DNA of 58,072 bases from Actinomycetales bacterium (GCA_015654475.1 JAATGV010000029.1:1-58072); one strand, 5' to 3'; numbered from the stretch's first letter, positions 8,432 to 17,983 are shown. The notes: a model not told the origin generated them from the sequence alone. Translations and numbers: made by a program.

Positions 8432-8854
8432 AGTTTCGAGTGGATGGGGCGTCTCGGTTTTGTCGTTGCCGTGAATCTGATCGACGTCAGCGTCTCGATT
8501 CGCCTCGGTAACCGGATCCTGGCCTTGTATGACCGCTGAGTCGGCCGGTGTCGATGTGTCCGCTGCTCGGTTGATGTAGGGGGTTGTGCTCGCCGCAGCG
8601 TCTACAGCGGCATCCTCGGCGACGGCGTCCCGATCGCGCTTGTCGGCCCGGCGTCGATCCCGCGCGTCTGCAAGCTCTGCAGAAAAACCGCCGCGCAATC
8701 GACCAAGCCCAACGAACGAGACGAGGGCCGCAACGAGCACGCCGATCGTCGCAGCGAGCAGCGCGGGTACGCCCAACAGCGCGAGCCCGCCGAAAACGAC
8801 AATGATGACACCGAGGCGAATGACGGTGTACCACACCCACGCGCGCGTAAACAT
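8414..8854 (-). CDS. DUF4229 family small membrane protein
   Basis: The 146-residue protein starts with two hydrophobic helices (VWYTVIRLGVIIVVFGGLAL and LLAATIGVLVAALVSF) followed by GLGRLRGGFSAELADARDR, the usual pattern of DUF4229 proteins found next to menA in actinobacteria. The rest is a charged, low-complexity cytoplasmic tail. Its function is unknown. It converges on menA and is divergent from the PLDc_N-type gene. The C-terminal codons overlap the tandem repeat. Confidence 0.75.
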   Translation of the reverse strand: MFTRAWVWYTVIRLGVIIVVFGGLALLGVPALLAATIGVLVAALVSFVGLGRLRGGFSAELADARDRRRADKRDRDAVAEDAAVDAAASTTPYINRAADTSTPADSAVIQGQDPVTEANRDADVDQIHGNDKTETPHPLETPGTSN

Positions 8855-8904
8855 TCTTCAAGGCTAGCCTGACTGGTTCAGTTCAGACGGTTACAGTGGT
8901 GGTT

Positions 8905-9276
8905 ATGACCCGAGTCGTGTTAATAGTGCTCTTCGTCACGGTGATTCTCACCGTGGTGGCTCTTGTCGACTGTGCGTTGGCGCCGGGCAGAGAGGTGAGG
9001 ACTCTTCCGAAGCCCTTGTGGATCGTCATTGTGATCATTTTTCCTGTTGTCGGCCCGATTTTGTGGTTTGTGATCGGGCGGGCTAGGTCTGGTCGCTCCG
9101 GAGTCGCCGTGTCTCGCCCGGCACCGTCGTCGCCCGACGACGACCCACGGTTCTTGCGCGGCCTCGACTCTGAGGCGCGGGTGCTTCGGCTCGAAGAAGA
9201 GTTGCGGCGTCTCGATGACGAAGATCTGCCTAGCGACGGCTCCGACGGCCGGGGGCCGGGCCGTGGGGATGCGTAG
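8905..9276 (+). CDS. PLDc_N-domain small membrane protein
   Basis: The 123-residue protein has two transmembrane helices separated by a short loop, VVALVDCALAPGREVRTLPK, then WIVIVIIFPVVGPILWFVIG. This is the phospholipase-D N-terminal (PLDc_N) domain pattern, found alone in many actinobacteria with no phospholipase part. The remaining residues form an acidic, Arg-rich soluble tail. ATG 8905 is preferred; GTG 8896 is in frame. It ends 2 bp before menD and is probably co-transcribed with it. Confidence 0.75.
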   Translation: MTRVVLIVLFVTVILTVVALVDCALAPGREVRTLPKPLWIVIVIIFPVVGPILWFVIGRARSGRSGVAVSRPAPSSPDDDPRFLRGLDSEARVLRLEEELRRLDDEDLPSDGSDGRGPGRGDA

Positions 9277-9278
9277 GA

Positions 9279-10937
9279 GTGACTTTCGGCGGCGCCCCAG
9301 CCAGCATCCATGCGGCTGCTTTCGTACAACAGTTGCTCAATTCAGGACTTCGCGATGCGGTCGTGAGCCCCGGCTCTCGATCGCAGGCGCTCGCGCTGGT
9401 GCTTGCTGAGGCAGAGCGTGCCGCCTTGCTTCGCTTGCACGTGCGGTTCGATGAGCGTTCTGCGGGGTTTTTGGCTTTGGGATTGGCCCGTGGATCGGGG
9501 CGTCCTGTCGCGGTGTTCACTACTTCTGGGTCTGCAGTGGCGAATCTGTGGCCGGCAGTTCTTGAGGCACATCATGATGGCGTGCCTCTGCTGGTTGTCA
9601 CGGCTGATCGCCCTGCCGAACTGATCGGCGTTGGAGCGAATCAGACCACACGACAGCCCGGCATTTTCGGTTTCGCCGTTCGCACGACCTTCTCCACTGA
9701 CGCGCCGTCGGTGGAGTCGGTGGATGATGACGCCGAGCGCGCCGCGGAGGTCGCCCGATTGGCGTTGGCTGCGGCTTGTTCGCACGTTCCCGGACCAGTG
9801 CACGTCAACCTGGCGTATCGGGAGCCGCTGTCGGGGCCGCATCCTGCGCTCCGCCCTCCCCAAATCACCTCGACGAGTTTGCCGGATTCTGCTGCTTCCC
9901 TTGCTGCTGCTCAGGTGCGCGAAGCCGGAATGCAGGGTCCTGCCGCCGCGCAGGATGTGGAAGCCGCGGGCCGGCCCGATGGGTCGTCAGGCTTGTCGCA
10001 CGGAATCGTGACTCTTTCCGCTCAGGCGGGCACGATCGTGATCGCGGGTAGCGGCGCGGGTGAAGGTGCAGCGGTTCTGGCCGAGGAGGCCGGATTGCCT
10101 TTGATTGCTGAGGTGGTCAGCGGTGCGCGTGTGGGTCGCACGGTCGTGCCGCACTATCGTTCCGCGTTGGCCGGGGCTCTTGGGCTGACGGTCACCCGGG
10201 CCGTGGTGGTCGGTCGGCCAACGTTGTCTCGCGAAGTTTCGGCGCTGCTTTCCCGTCCCGAAGTGGAGATCGTCGTCGCCGACCGTGGCAGGCCTGAACC
10301 ATTCCTTCCTCGCCCCGATGCTGTCGCCGCAGACAGCGTGGAATTTGACGGTGTTGCGCCCCTCGCGTGGCTGGATGCGTGGTTGGCCGAACCGCTTGAC
10401 GGTGTTGGTGTGGTCGAGGATGAGACGCGTGTTGCTGTCGCTCGCGCTCTCTGGCATGCCTCCAGCGCGGGCGATGCCCTCTATTTCGCGGCATCGGCAA
10501 TGGTTCGTGTTGCCGACGAGTGGGTACCGCCGCGCTCGGTGCGAGTGTTTGCAAACCGGGGGCTTGCCGGGATCGATGGCACGGTATCCACGGCTATCGG
10601 TGTCGCTCTCACGCAGCCTGGGTTGACTCGGGCGCTCGTGGGCGACTTGGCCTTCTTGCATGACGTCGGAGGTCTTGCCGTGCCGGAGGTCGAGGCGCTG
10701 CCGTCAATTCAGTTTGTCGTGGTCAACGATAGGGGTGGCACAATCTTTCGTGGCCTTGAAGTGGCCGGTTCTGACCCGGACCTCTTCCGCCGGGTTGTCG
10801 AGACCCCCCACTCGGTGCACCTGCCTGCCGTGGCGCAGGCCTACGGTTGGCCTTTTGTACGGGTGGATGATGTCGCCGAGTTGCCGCGTATCCTTGCCGA
10901 GTTCGGGCCTGGCATCATCGAAGTGCCGGTCGACTAG
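9279..10937 (+). CDS. menD: SEPHCHC synthase (MenD)
   Basis: MenD is a thiamine-diphosphate enzyme that adds the succinic semialdehyde unit from 2-oxoglutarate to isochorismate, the first committed menaquinone step. Typical sequences are VVSPGSRSQALALVLAE, RFDERSAGFLALGLARGS and FTTSGSAVANLWPAV in the pyrimidine domain. The C-terminal ThDP motif starts at GDLAFLHD and ends at VVNDRGGTIF. The 552-residue length is normal. The only plausible start is GTG 9279, which comes directly after AGGA, giving an unusually short Shine-Dalgarno spacing; translation may instead be coupled to the preceding gene, whose stop is 2 bp upstream. Confidence 0.93.
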   Translation: MTFGGAPASIHAAAFVQQLLNSGLRDAVVSPGSRSQALALVLAEAERAALLRLHVRFDERSAGFLALGLARGSGRPVAVFTTSGSAVANLWPAVLEAHHDGVPLLVVTADRPAELIGVGANQTTRQPGIFGFAVRTTFSTDAPSVESVDDDAERAAEVARLALAAACSHVPGPVHVNLAYREPLSGPHPALRPPQITSTSLPDSAASLAAAQVREAGMQGPAAAQDVEAAGRPDGSSGLSHGIVTLSAQAGTIVIAGSGAGEGAAVLAEEAGLPLIAEVVSGARVGRTVVPHYRSALAGALGLTVTRAVVVGRPTLSREVSALLSRPEVEIVVADRGRPEPFLPRPDAVAADSVEFDGVAPLAWLDAWLAEPLDGVGVVEDETRVAVARALWHASSAGDALYFAASAMVRVADEWVPPRSVRVFANRGLAGIDGTVSTAIGVALTQPGLTRALVGDLAFLHDVGGLAVPEVEALPSIQFVVVNDRGGTIFRGLEVAGSDPDLFRRVVETPHSVHLPAVAQAYGWPFVRVDDVAELPRILAEFGPGIIEVPVD

Positions 10938-10954
10938 GCAATACGCGGGCCGGT

Positions 10955-12205
10955 TTATCCGAAAGCGTCCAGGATGGGGCGCAACTTCAGTTTGGTCTCA
11001 GCCAGTTCGTGCCCTGGCAGGGACTCGGGAACAATGCCGCATCCGGCCCACGCTGTGACGTCGCCGTTCGGCTCGACTTGAGCACTCCGGATCGCGACTG
11101 CCCATTCGGCGTCGCCCGTTGACCCGACCCATCCAACCGGCCCGGAGTATCGTCCACGATCGAAGGGCTCCAACTGCTCGATGGTTTCCGCTGCATCTTG
11201 TCGTGGCGACCCGGCGACGGCACCCGTCGGGTGCAAAGCTGCGACGGCGTCGAGAGGAGTTATGTCTTCGCGCAGTCGGCCGCCCACCTCGCTTGCGAGG
11301 TGCCACAGGTTGGGCAGCTTGAGGGCAAAGGGGAAGTCGCTTGCGGTGACATCTGTTGCAAAGCTGCGGAACGCCTCCGCAACAGTTTGTACGGCGAGCT
11401 CGTGTTCGTCGAGTTCTTTGTGTGAGGATGCGAGCATGATGGCGGCATTCTCGTCGCCGTCTTTGTCTTGGCCGCGAGCGGTGCTTCCGGCAAGAACGCG
11501 GCTGGCTGCAACGCCGCCGCTGACCGCGACAAGCGTTTCGGGGCTTGCACCGATGAGGCCGTCGAGGCTGAATGTCCAGCACTCGGGGTAGCTGAGGGCG
11601 AGCGATTGGATGACAGGACGCAAGTCGGCATCGCTTGGGAAGTGGGCGTGCACGTCGCGGGCGAGGACGAGTTTGCTCAGTCGACTTGAACTGTCGATCA
11701 GCTTGAGCGCCGTGGCTACGGTCTCCTCATACTTGTCGGGAGTCATCGCGCCTGGGCTGAAGTGGATGCGCACTTCAGACCCGAGCTGTTCGGATTTCTG
11801 CGGCCGATTCGCGGCTGCGTCTGGTTCGTTCGAGAGCCGTACGTGGGTGATCCAACTGGTTCCGCCATGCCGGCCGATGATGGTGCGGGGCACAACCAGA
11901 ACGCTGTCTTTTGCGGATAGGGGAGAAAAGGCGAACGTGCCGAATGCGACGAGCCCTGTGCCTGGTTTGCGAAGGGGATCCACGATGGCTGCGTTGACGA
12001 GGAGTGTGCGCCAGTCGCGTGCCGCGTCGGTGATGCGCTGCGCGCCGCTATAAGTGATTCGCAGTGCTTCGCCGATACCGATCATGCCTTCACCGCGACG
12101 CCACCACAATGTCGGGTGGGAGCGAGTCAGGTACCCGATGGGGTTGGTGAAGTCGTCTATCTGCTCGGTCACTGCGACGAGGTGGGGGAGTTCTTTTGTA
12201 GTCAC
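10955..12205 (-). CDS. menF: Isochorismate synthase (MenF type)
   Basis: This enzyme converts chorismate to isochorismate, the substrate of MenD. The chorismate-utilising domain is recognisable from LAGSTARGQDKDGDENAA, LHPTGAVAGSPRQ and GRYSGPVGWVGSTGDAEWAV. It is 416 residues long and starts at GTG 12205 with GGGAAA upstream. It is convergent with menD (17 bp apart) and divergent from the methyltransferase gene, so it is likely expressed from its own promoter in the 79-bp gap. Confidence 0.92.
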   Translation of the reverse strand: MTTKELPHLVAVTEQIDDFTNPIGYLTRSHPTLWWRRGEGMIGIGEALRITYSGAQRITDAARDWRTLLVNAAIVDPLRKPGTGLVAFGTFAFSPLSAKDSVLVVPRTIIGRHGGTSWITHVRLSNEPDAAANRPQKSEQLGSEVRIHFSPGAMTPDKYEETVATALKLIDSSSRLSKLVLARDVHAHFPSDADLRPVIQSLALSYPECWTFSLDGLIGASPETLVAVSGGVAASRVLAGSTARGQDKDGDENAAIMLASSHKELDEHELAVQTVAEAFRSFATDVTASDFPFALKLPNLWHLASEVGGRLREDITPLDAVAALHPTGAVAGSPRQDAAETIEQLEPFDRGRYSGPVGWVGSTGDAEWAVAIRSAQVEPNGDVTAWAGCGIVPESLPGHELAETKLKLRPILDAFG

Positions 12206-12272
12206 CGTGTATTTCCCTTGACGTGCATCGGTTCACTTTACGCTAACCCGTGTGAATGCCACAGGCGTTGCG

Positions 12273-12285
12273 TAGACTCATACTG
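12273..12285 (+). promoter_or_regulatory. -10 element for a probable leaderless menG transcript
   Basis: TAGACT at 12273-12278 is an actinobacterial -10 (TANNNT). A start of transcription about 7 nt downstream would fall on GTG 12285, the only plausible start codon, which has no Shine-Dalgarno sequence. No good -35 is visible. Confidence 0.45.
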
Positions 12286-12983
12286 TGCGTAAGGCGAGTT
12301 TAACGAAAGAACCTGGTGAGGTCGCCGCGATGTTTGACGAGGTCGCTGCGAAATACGACCGAACGAACTCTTTGATGTCGGCAGGCCAGGATGCGAGGTG
12401 GCGGCGTGCTGTGACGCGCGCTGTTGGGCCCGCAAAGGGCCAGATCATCCTCGATCTCGCTGCAGGCACCGGCACGTCGAGCTTGCCGCTTGCGAAGGCC
12501 GGCGCAGAGGTCGTCTCTGCCGATTTCTCTGAGGGCATGATCGAGACGGGCCGTGCGCGCCACCCTGAACTGCAGTTCGTTCAGGCCGATGCGATGGATC
12601 TGCCGTTCGTGGAGAACACTTTCGACGCGGTCACGATCTCGTTCGGTTTGCGCAACGTTGAGAAACCAGAGGTGGCGCTCGCCGAGCTGTATCGGGTGAC
12701 CAAGCCGGGCGGCCGTATTGTGATTTGCGAGTTTTCGCATCCGCCTATCACACCGGTTCATTCGGCGTATGCGCTGTATTTGCGTCAGGTGCTTCCCCGC
12801 ATTTCACGGTTGTTCAGCTCGGATCCTGAGGCCTACCACTATCTGATTGACAGCATCCTCGATTGGCATACCCAGCGCGAGTTGGCCACTCTCATGCAGT
12901 CGGCTGGATGGCGGCTGGTCGAGTATCGCGACCTGTCGTTTGGCATTGTGGCGCTTCACCGAGCGTTCAAGTTGGCCGAGTGA
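12285..12983 (+). CDS. menG: Demethylmenaquinone methyltransferase (UbiE/MenG)
   Basis: The enzyme C-methylates demethylmenaquinone using S-adenosylmethionine, the last step of the pathway. The UbiE signatures are present: AMFDEVAAKYDRTNSLMSAG at the N-terminus, the SAM loop LDLAAGTGTSSLPLA, and the ISFGLRNVEKPEVALAELYR and KPGGRIVICEFSHP blocks. It is 232 residues long. GTG 12285 has no Shine-Dalgarno and appears leaderless. The polyprenyl synthase follows after 64 bp on the same strand. Confidence 0.93.
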   Translation: MRKASLTKEPGEVAAMFDEVAAKYDRTNSLMSAGQDARWRRAVTRAVGPAKGQIILDLAAGTGTSSLPLAKAGAEVVSADFSEGMIETGRARHPELQFVQADAMDLPFVENTFDAVTISFGLRNVEKPEVALAELYRVTKPGGRIVICEFSHPPITPVHSAYALYLRQVLPRISRLFSSDPEAYHYLIDSILDWHTQRELATLMQSAGWRLVEYRDLSFGIVALHRAFKLAE

Positions 12984-13047
12984 TGTTGCCCGTGTTCGGT
13001 GGACGTGCTGTGTTGTTCGAGTGGACTTTTTATGGGGGTCGCGGTCG

Positions 13048-14109
13048 ATGAATAAGGCTCGCGTGTTTGGTGCGCGCAACGCCGTGGCGAGTTCGAGTGG
13101 ATCGTCTTCAGTGCTTCGTCGGCTGTTCTTGAGCGCGGGTGAGCGAGATCTGCTTGCCGAGGTCGAGAAGGGCTTGTCGGCAGTGGAGGAACGGTTGCGC
13201 ATTGAGGCGGCTGCGGCAGAGGTCGTTGACCGCGAAGTGATTCAATACCTGGTCGGTGCAGGGGGTAAGCGCATTCGCCCGGTGCTCACGGCCCTGACGG
13301 GCTTGCTTGGAGACGGAGTCACCGACGACGTTGTCGCTGGTGCCGCCGCTCTTGAGTTGACTCATGTGGCAACCCTTTATCACGACGATGTGATGGACGA
13401 GGCGTCGTTGCGTCGTGGGGTGCCGAGCGCAAATCGGCTGTGGGGAAACAATGTCGCCATTCTGGCCGGAGACATGTTGTCGGCCCGCGCATACATGCTG
13501 ATCGCGAATATGCGCCCCGAACTGATGCTGTTGCATGCGAGGACTTTCTCGCGCCTGGTTACCGGTCAGTTGAACGAGACCCTTGGGCCGCGTGAGGGTG
13601 ACGACCCGATCGCCCACTACTTGCGAGTGCTTGCCGACAAAACGGGCTCGCTGATCGCCTGCGCCGCTGAGTTCGGGCTTGTGCTTGGCAACGGACCAGC
13701 CGAGTTCGCGGACGGTTTGCGCGAATACGGCGAGCATGTCGGGGTGGCATTTCAGTTGGTGGATGACGTGATCGATTTGCGGTCGACCGAGCAGGAGCTT
13801 GGCAAACAGCCGGGCACCGACCTGCGTGAGGGAGTGCCGACGTTGCCGATGCTGTTGTTGCGTCAGCGCGCGTTGTCGTCTGCGGCAGATGCAGCGGTCG
13901 TTGCCGCTATCGAAGCTGATCTGACATCTGAGGCAACCGCTCCGCGCGCCTTGGCCCGTTTGGCCGAGCACGAGGTCACTGCAGAGACCCTCGATAGGGC
14001 GTTCGAGTTGTCTCGTCAGGCAAAGGCGGCGCTTTCTTCGCTGCCGATAGGGCCAGTGCGTAGTGCTCTGGAACGTTTCGCCGACTACCTGGTGGAGCGC
14101 TCGAACTAG
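13048..14109 (+). CDS. Polyprenyl diphosphate synthase
   Basis: A trans-type isoprenyl diphosphate synthase, most likely making the long prenyl chain for MenA. The two Asp-rich motifs are intact: YHDDVMDEA (first) and QLVDDVIDL (second), with GGKRIRPVLTAL upstream of the first. ATG 13048 gives 353 residues; the longer upstream frame would overlap the preceding gene and has a non-coding composition. Chain length cannot be read reliably from the sequence; its place at the end of the menaquinone cluster is the main hint. Confidence 0.9.
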   Translation: MNKARVFGARNAVASSSGSSSVLRRLFLSAGERDLLAEVEKGLSAVEERLRIEAAAAEVVDREVIQYLVGAGGKRIRPVLTALTGLLGDGVTDDVVAGAAALELTHVATLYHDDVMDEASLRRGVPSANRLWGNNVAILAGDMLSARAYMLIANMRPELMLLHARTFSRLVTGQLNETLGPREGDDPIAHYLRVLADKTGSLIACAAEFGLVLGNGPAEFADGLREYGEHVGVAFQLVDDVIDLRSTEQELGKQPGTDLREGVPTLPMLLLRQRALSSAADAAVVAAIEADLTSEATAPRALARLAEHEVTAETLDRAFELSRQAKAALSSLPIGPVRSALERFADYLVERSN

Positions 14110-14450
14110 CTGTCTGCTTTGGTTTCTTGCGGTTTTCAGTTCGGGGGCTACGGCCCACGCTACGCGGGCGGGATATCTCGCTGGGCTCTGCGGCTATCCG
14201 AGTGCTGCGTTGGCGGGCGGTTGTGCGTTTTACAGCACCGATGCGATGCGAAGCGCCTCACCCGAAGGCCTGGATGCGCATCCACTCGCATCTCACAACC
14301 ACTTCGCACATCAAAGTGCCCGGTATAGGATTGGAATTTGGGTCTCGGCAGCGCCTCCGGAATATTGCGGGGTGCTTGGCGCACAGAACGTTGCGGGTCG
14401 TCCCACTTCTGGTCACCGGTGGGTGATGTCCTTGAGGAAGGTGAGCGGTC
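14110..14450. other. 341-bp intergenic gap, no gene seen
   Basis: No open frame with coding character, tRNA or strong hairpin is visible. A TATAGGAT stretch near 14325-14335 could be a -10 for the reductase gene, but there is no matching -35. Confidence 0.5.
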
Positions 14451-15845
14451 ATGGTTGATGAACGCACGAGTCCAAGTGTGGTGTCTTCGACGCTCCGAGT
14501 TGCCGTTGTCGGTGCCGGCCCCGCAGGCGTATATGCGGCTGATCTCCTTCTCAAACATGCACCCGAAGATCTGACCGTTTCGATCGACCTGTTTGAGCGT
14601 CTGCCGGCCCCGTACGGCCTTGTGCGCTACGGCGTGGCACCCGACCATCCCCGCATTCGTGGCATCATCGACGCCTTGCGCGACGTGCTTGATCGCGGCG
14701 ACATTCGCATCTTTGGCAACGTCAATTACGGCACGGACATCACGATGGCCGACCTGAAACGCCATTACCACGCGGTCATTTTCGCAACCGGTGCGATCCA
14801 GGATGCGGATCTGGCTATCCCCGGCATCGACTTGCCTGGTTCGTTCGGCGCGGCCGACTTCGTCAACTGGTATGACGGTCACCCTGACGTTCCACGCACC
14901 TGGCCTCTCACATCGGCCTCTGTTGCGGTCATCGGCAACGGCAATGTGGCTTTGGATGTGACGCGTGTGCTGGCAAAGTTCGCCGACGACATGCTTCCGA
15001 CCGACATCCCCGACAACGTGTACGAAGGTCTGAAAGCCTCGGCCGTCACTGACGTGCACGTGATTGGTCGCCGCGGTCCCGCCCAATCGAAGTTCACGCC
15101 GCTCGAGTTGCGCGAGCTAGGCGAAGTCCCTGGCGTCGACATGGTTCTCGACCCGCGTGACTTCGACTATGACGAGCAGTCCCTTGCCGAAATTCAGAGC
15201 AACAACCAGAAAAAGGTGCTCATGCGCACCTACCAGTCGTGGCTCGATCGGGAGCCCGGGAACGCAAGCCATCGCATCCACTTGCACTTTTATGCTCAGC
15301 CCGTTGCTGTGCTTGGCGACGAGCAAACGGGGGTCACGGGCCTGCGCGTCGAACGCACCGAGCCGGTAGGCGACGGAAGTGTTCGGGGCACTGGCGTCTA
15401 CAGCGACATTGCGGTTGGCCAGGTTTATCGCGCTGTCGGATATTTCGGCTCGCCGCTCGCCGATGTGCCGTTTGATGAGACGAAGGGCGTGTTTCCGCAC
15501 GCTGGCGGCCGGGTTCTTTCTGGGGCCGGCGGCGAGCCGGTTCCCGGAATATATGCGACGGGGTGGATCAAGCGTGGCCCGGTCGGCCTCATCGGTTCGA
15601 CCAAATCCGATGCGCTTGAGACCGTGCAGAACTTGCTCGAGGACCGCCCGTCGCTGTGGCAGCCGACAGAACCGTCGGCTGAGTCGGTCGTCGAACTGCT
15701 CAGCGAGCGTGGTGTCGCCTACACCGATCTGAGCGGCTGGCATCGGCTGGATGCACACGAGCGTGAGCAGGGCGCCCAGCGTGGTCGAGAGCGCATCAAA
15801 GTTGTCGACCGTGAGACCATGATCGAGAAGTCCCTGGGCGAGTAA
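14451..15845 (+). CDS. Ferredoxin/flavodoxin-NADP+ reductase, FprA (adrenodoxin reductase) type
   Basis: This flavoprotein moves electrons between NADP(H) and ferredoxin or flavodoxin. The FAD motif VAVVGAGPAGVYAADLL begins near residue 17; the family-specific LFERLPAPYGLVRYGVAPDH follows, and the NADP motif VAVIGNGNVALDVTRVL is near residue 160. It also has VIGRRGPAQSKFT and GWIKRGPVGLIGSTKSDA. Its 464 residues match FprA. ATG 14451 has GAGGAAGGTGAG upstream. It stands alone between a long gap and a convergent gene. Confidence 0.93.
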   Translation: MVDERTSPSVVSSTLRVAVVGAGPAGVYAADLLLKHAPEDLTVSIDLFERLPAPYGLVRYGVAPDHPRIRGIIDALRDVLDRGDIRIFGNVNYGTDITMADLKRHYHAVIFATGAIQDADLAIPGIDLPGSFGAADFVNWYDGHPDVPRTWPLTSASVAVIGNGNVALDVTRVLAKFADDMLPTDIPDNVYEGLKASAVTDVHVIGRRGPAQSKFTPLELRELGEVPGVDMVLDPRDFDYDEQSLAEIQSNNQKKVLMRTYQSWLDREPGNASHRIHLHFYAQPVAVLGDEQTGVTGLRVERTEPVGDGSVRGTGVYSDIAVGQVYRAVGYFGSPLADVPFDETKGVFPHAGGRVLSGAGGEPVPGIYATGWIKRGPVGLIGSTKSDALETVQNLLEDRPSLWQPTEPSAESVVELLSERGVAYTDLSGWHRLDAHEREQGAQRGRERIKVVDRETMIEKSLGE

Positions 15846-15917
15846 GTCCGCGCCGAGCGCATTGTCTGCTTTGTCTGCCTACAGTGCTCTGCTCTGCCTG
15901 TTGGCGCGTCCTGATTA

Positions 15918-16340
15918 TTAGCTCATCGTGGTGGCGAGTGTTCCGATCGAGGCGAACACGACCACCAGAAAGACGATGTAGATCACGAGGAAAGCCAACG
16001 CGACGTATCCGATTACCAGCCCGGCGATGGCAAGGCCGCGACCCTGCTCGCCTGTGCGCTTGATCTGGCTGAGGGCGATGTGCCCGAAGATCACGCCGAT
16101 CGGGCCGAGCAATAGTGCGAATATGAGGGCGAGTATGGCTATTGTGTTGGTGGGCTGAGGCGTAACATAGACCACTTGCTGGGGTTGCGGCTGGGGATAG
16201 CCAGGTTGTTGGTAGCCTGCTTGCGGATATCCACCTTGCGGATATCCACCCTGGTACCCATTCTGGGGATATTGCGGCTGACCATAACGCGGCGGCTGGT
16301 TTGGTCCGGGAGCTTGCTGAGGTGCGTTGGGGTCGGTCAT
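15918..16340 (-). CDS. DUF4190-type two-helix membrane protein
   Basis: The 140-residue protein begins with a cytoplasmic or exposed Pro/Gln/Gly/Tyr-rich tail of repeated GYPQ-like units (about residues 10-55). Two hydrophobic helices follow around a conserved loop, IALSQIKRTGEQGRGLAIAG, which is the DUF4190 signature. ATG 16340 follows AGAGGACACC. The longer frame upstream to 16526 has no coding look. Function unknown; it is divergent from the next membrane protein. Confidence 0.8.
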   Translation of the reverse strand: MTDPNAPQQAPGPNQPPRYGQPQYPQNGYQGGYPQGGYPQAGYQQPGYPQPQPQQVVYVTPQPTNTIAILALIFALLLGPIGVIFGHIALSQIKRTGEQGRGLAIAGLVIGYVALAFLVIYIVFLVVVFASIGTLATTMS

Positions 16341-16487
16341 GGTGTCCTCTGTGGCGTTCGATGTGCTGTGTGGCAAGTCTACTGGCGGCGGTCGCTGGTT
16401 CAGCAGGTATTTGGCGCCGCTACAGGCCGAGATGCGGTGCAGGTAGGATACGAGCAAAGGTTTTACGATTGAGGGGAAGTCCCGCAA

Positions 16488-17477
16488 ATGTCTACTCAGC
16501 CAACCGGTTCGCAGCAACCTACGCATCGCCGCATCCCGTTGTCTCTCTCTATTTCCATTGCGGCGCTCGCGATCATCTCACTGCTTGTCATTGTTGCTTT
16601 GTTCACGGGAAACATGGACACATTTGGTGGTGAGATCGTCACCACGATCGTGTATTTCGCAGTTTTTGTGGGAACGCTGATCGGTGCGCTCGCAATCTCA
16701 AGCAGGTCGGGCACCTTCCCGTTGCCTCTTGCAGTTGTGGCCGATGTCTTTGTGATGGCCTTCGGCATGGTTCTGATCTGGATCCGTTACATGGCCCCGA
16801 ACACCAGTCTTGAATATGACTATTACGATTCCTATTCGTCGGTCTCGAACTCCTGGATGGCTTTTTTCATCCTCGTTCCTATTTGGATCGTTGTGTTCAT
16901 CCCTGTACTGATTGCGTGGGCGGGAACACGGTTGTCCCGTGGCGTGACGATTCTACGAGGGCTGTCGACCGCAACCGCTTTGTTGTTCTGTGTGCTCGCT
17001 GTCTTGTCATTTGTGCCGGTTCTTGCTGAGCGTTCGTTCGGTGTCGACGTCACTGAGCTGTATTGGCGTGTCGTTGCCGCGGTGTGGATATTGGCGATCG
17101 CCTTGGTTGCGATCTATGCGTTGCTATTGTGGTTCTATCGTCGTGACACGCGCGAGCATGTTGTGCCCCCTGCCAGCGCGGCGCCCCAAGTAAGTCACTA
17201 CGGCATGGGCCACGTGCCATCCGGTGCGTCGTATGGAACTCCGCATGCCCAGGTAATTTCAGGCGCCCAGGGCGTGCCCGCATCGCGGCCCGCACAGACG
17301 GAGCTGACTCCGTGGCCATTCGCTGAAGATGGCGTTACTCCGCTTGCCGTTGGTCGCGACGGGCTACCAGTATTTGCCTCGTTGCGCACGTTCGACGGCC
17401 GTCCGTCCGCGGTTCAGCCGGGTGATCCTGAGGCGTTGGCTGCGATCGAGCGAGGCCGGATCGCAGCTGGCCGCTGA
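16488..17477 (+). CDS. Multi-pass membrane protein of unknown function
   Basis: The 329-residue protein has about six transmembrane helices in residues 17-215 (for example ISIAALAIISLLVIVALFTG and AVVADVFVMAFGMVLIWIRY), then a hydrophilic Pro/Ala/Ser-rich C-terminal tail of about 110 residues. ATG 16488 is preceded by GAGGGGAAG. I do not recognise a family. The C-terminal part (TPWPFAEDGVTPLAVGRDGL) looks conserved-like but is unassigned. It converges on yajQ with 7 bp between stops. Confidence 0.7.
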   Translation: MSTQPTGSQQPTHRRIPLSLSISIAALAIISLLVIVALFTGNMDTFGGEIVTTIVYFAVFVGTLIGALAISSRSGTFPLPLAVVADVFVMAFGMVLIWIRYMAPNTSLEYDYYDSYSSVSNSWMAFFILVPIWIVVFIPVLIAWAGTRLSRGVTILRGLSTATALLFCVLAVLSFVPVLAERSFGVDVTELYWRVVAAVWILAIALVAIYALLLWFYRRDTREHVVPPASAAPQVSHYGMGHVPSGASYGTPHAQVISGAQGVPASRPAQTELTPWPFAEDGVTPLAVGRDGLPVFASLRTFDGRPSAVQPGDPEALAAIERGRIAAGR

Positions 17478-17484
17478 CTAGTGG

Positions 17485-17973
17485 TTAGCGATAGTTGACG
17501 AACTGGATGTCGACGTCCAAGTCGGCCCCTTTGAGCAACGCGATGACGGTTTGAAGGTCATCTCGGCTTTTTGATGAAACTCGGAGTTCATCGCCTTGGA
17601 TAGTTGCCTTTACGGCTTTGGGCCCTTCGTCGCGAATCAGTTTGGTGATCTTCTTAGCCGCGTCCTGTTCGATGCCTTGTTTGAGGCTGGACTCGATGCG
17701 AAATTCTTTTCCGCTGGCAAACGGTTCTCCCGAATCGAGGCTTTTGAGTGAGATGCCGCGTTTGATGAGCTTGCTCTGGAAAACATCGAGCACAGCGAGG
17801 GCGCGCTCTTGACTGTTTGCAGTAATGAGTATTTTTTCGCCTGACCATGCGATCGATGCACCAGTGCCTTTGAAGTCGTAGCGTTGCTCGACTTCTTTGT
17901 GCGCTTGGTTGAGAGCGTTGTCTGCTTCTTGTTTGTCGACCTTGCTGACTACGTCGAACGATGAATCTGCCAT
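17485..17973 (-). CDS. yajQ: YajQ family nucleotide-binding protein
   Basis: A 162-residue DUF520/YajQ protein. Start [16 protein letters not shown], then [20 protein letters not shown], and the end in [10 protein letters not shown] are all typical. Members elsewhere bind nucleotides or cyclic di-GMP; no role is shown here. ATG 17973 is the family start. The frame is open upstream to 18036, but those residues come from antisense of vanZ. It lies directly after vanZ on the same strand (10-bp gap). Confidence 0.93.
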   Translation of the reverse strand: MADSSFDVVSKVDKQEADNALNQAHKEVEQRYDFKGTGASIAWSGEKILITANSQERALAVLDVFQSKLIKRGISLKSLDSGEPFASGKEFRIESSLKQGIEQDAAKKITKLIRDEGPKAVKATIQGDELRVSSKSRDDLQTVIALLKGADLDVDIQFVNYR

Positions 17974-17983
17974 GCGTGTCAGT

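Noticed and set aside
12847-13047. Longer N-terminus for the polyprenyl synthase
   Set aside because: It overlaps the end of the methyltransferase gene and has no coding look; ATG 13048 is well placed.
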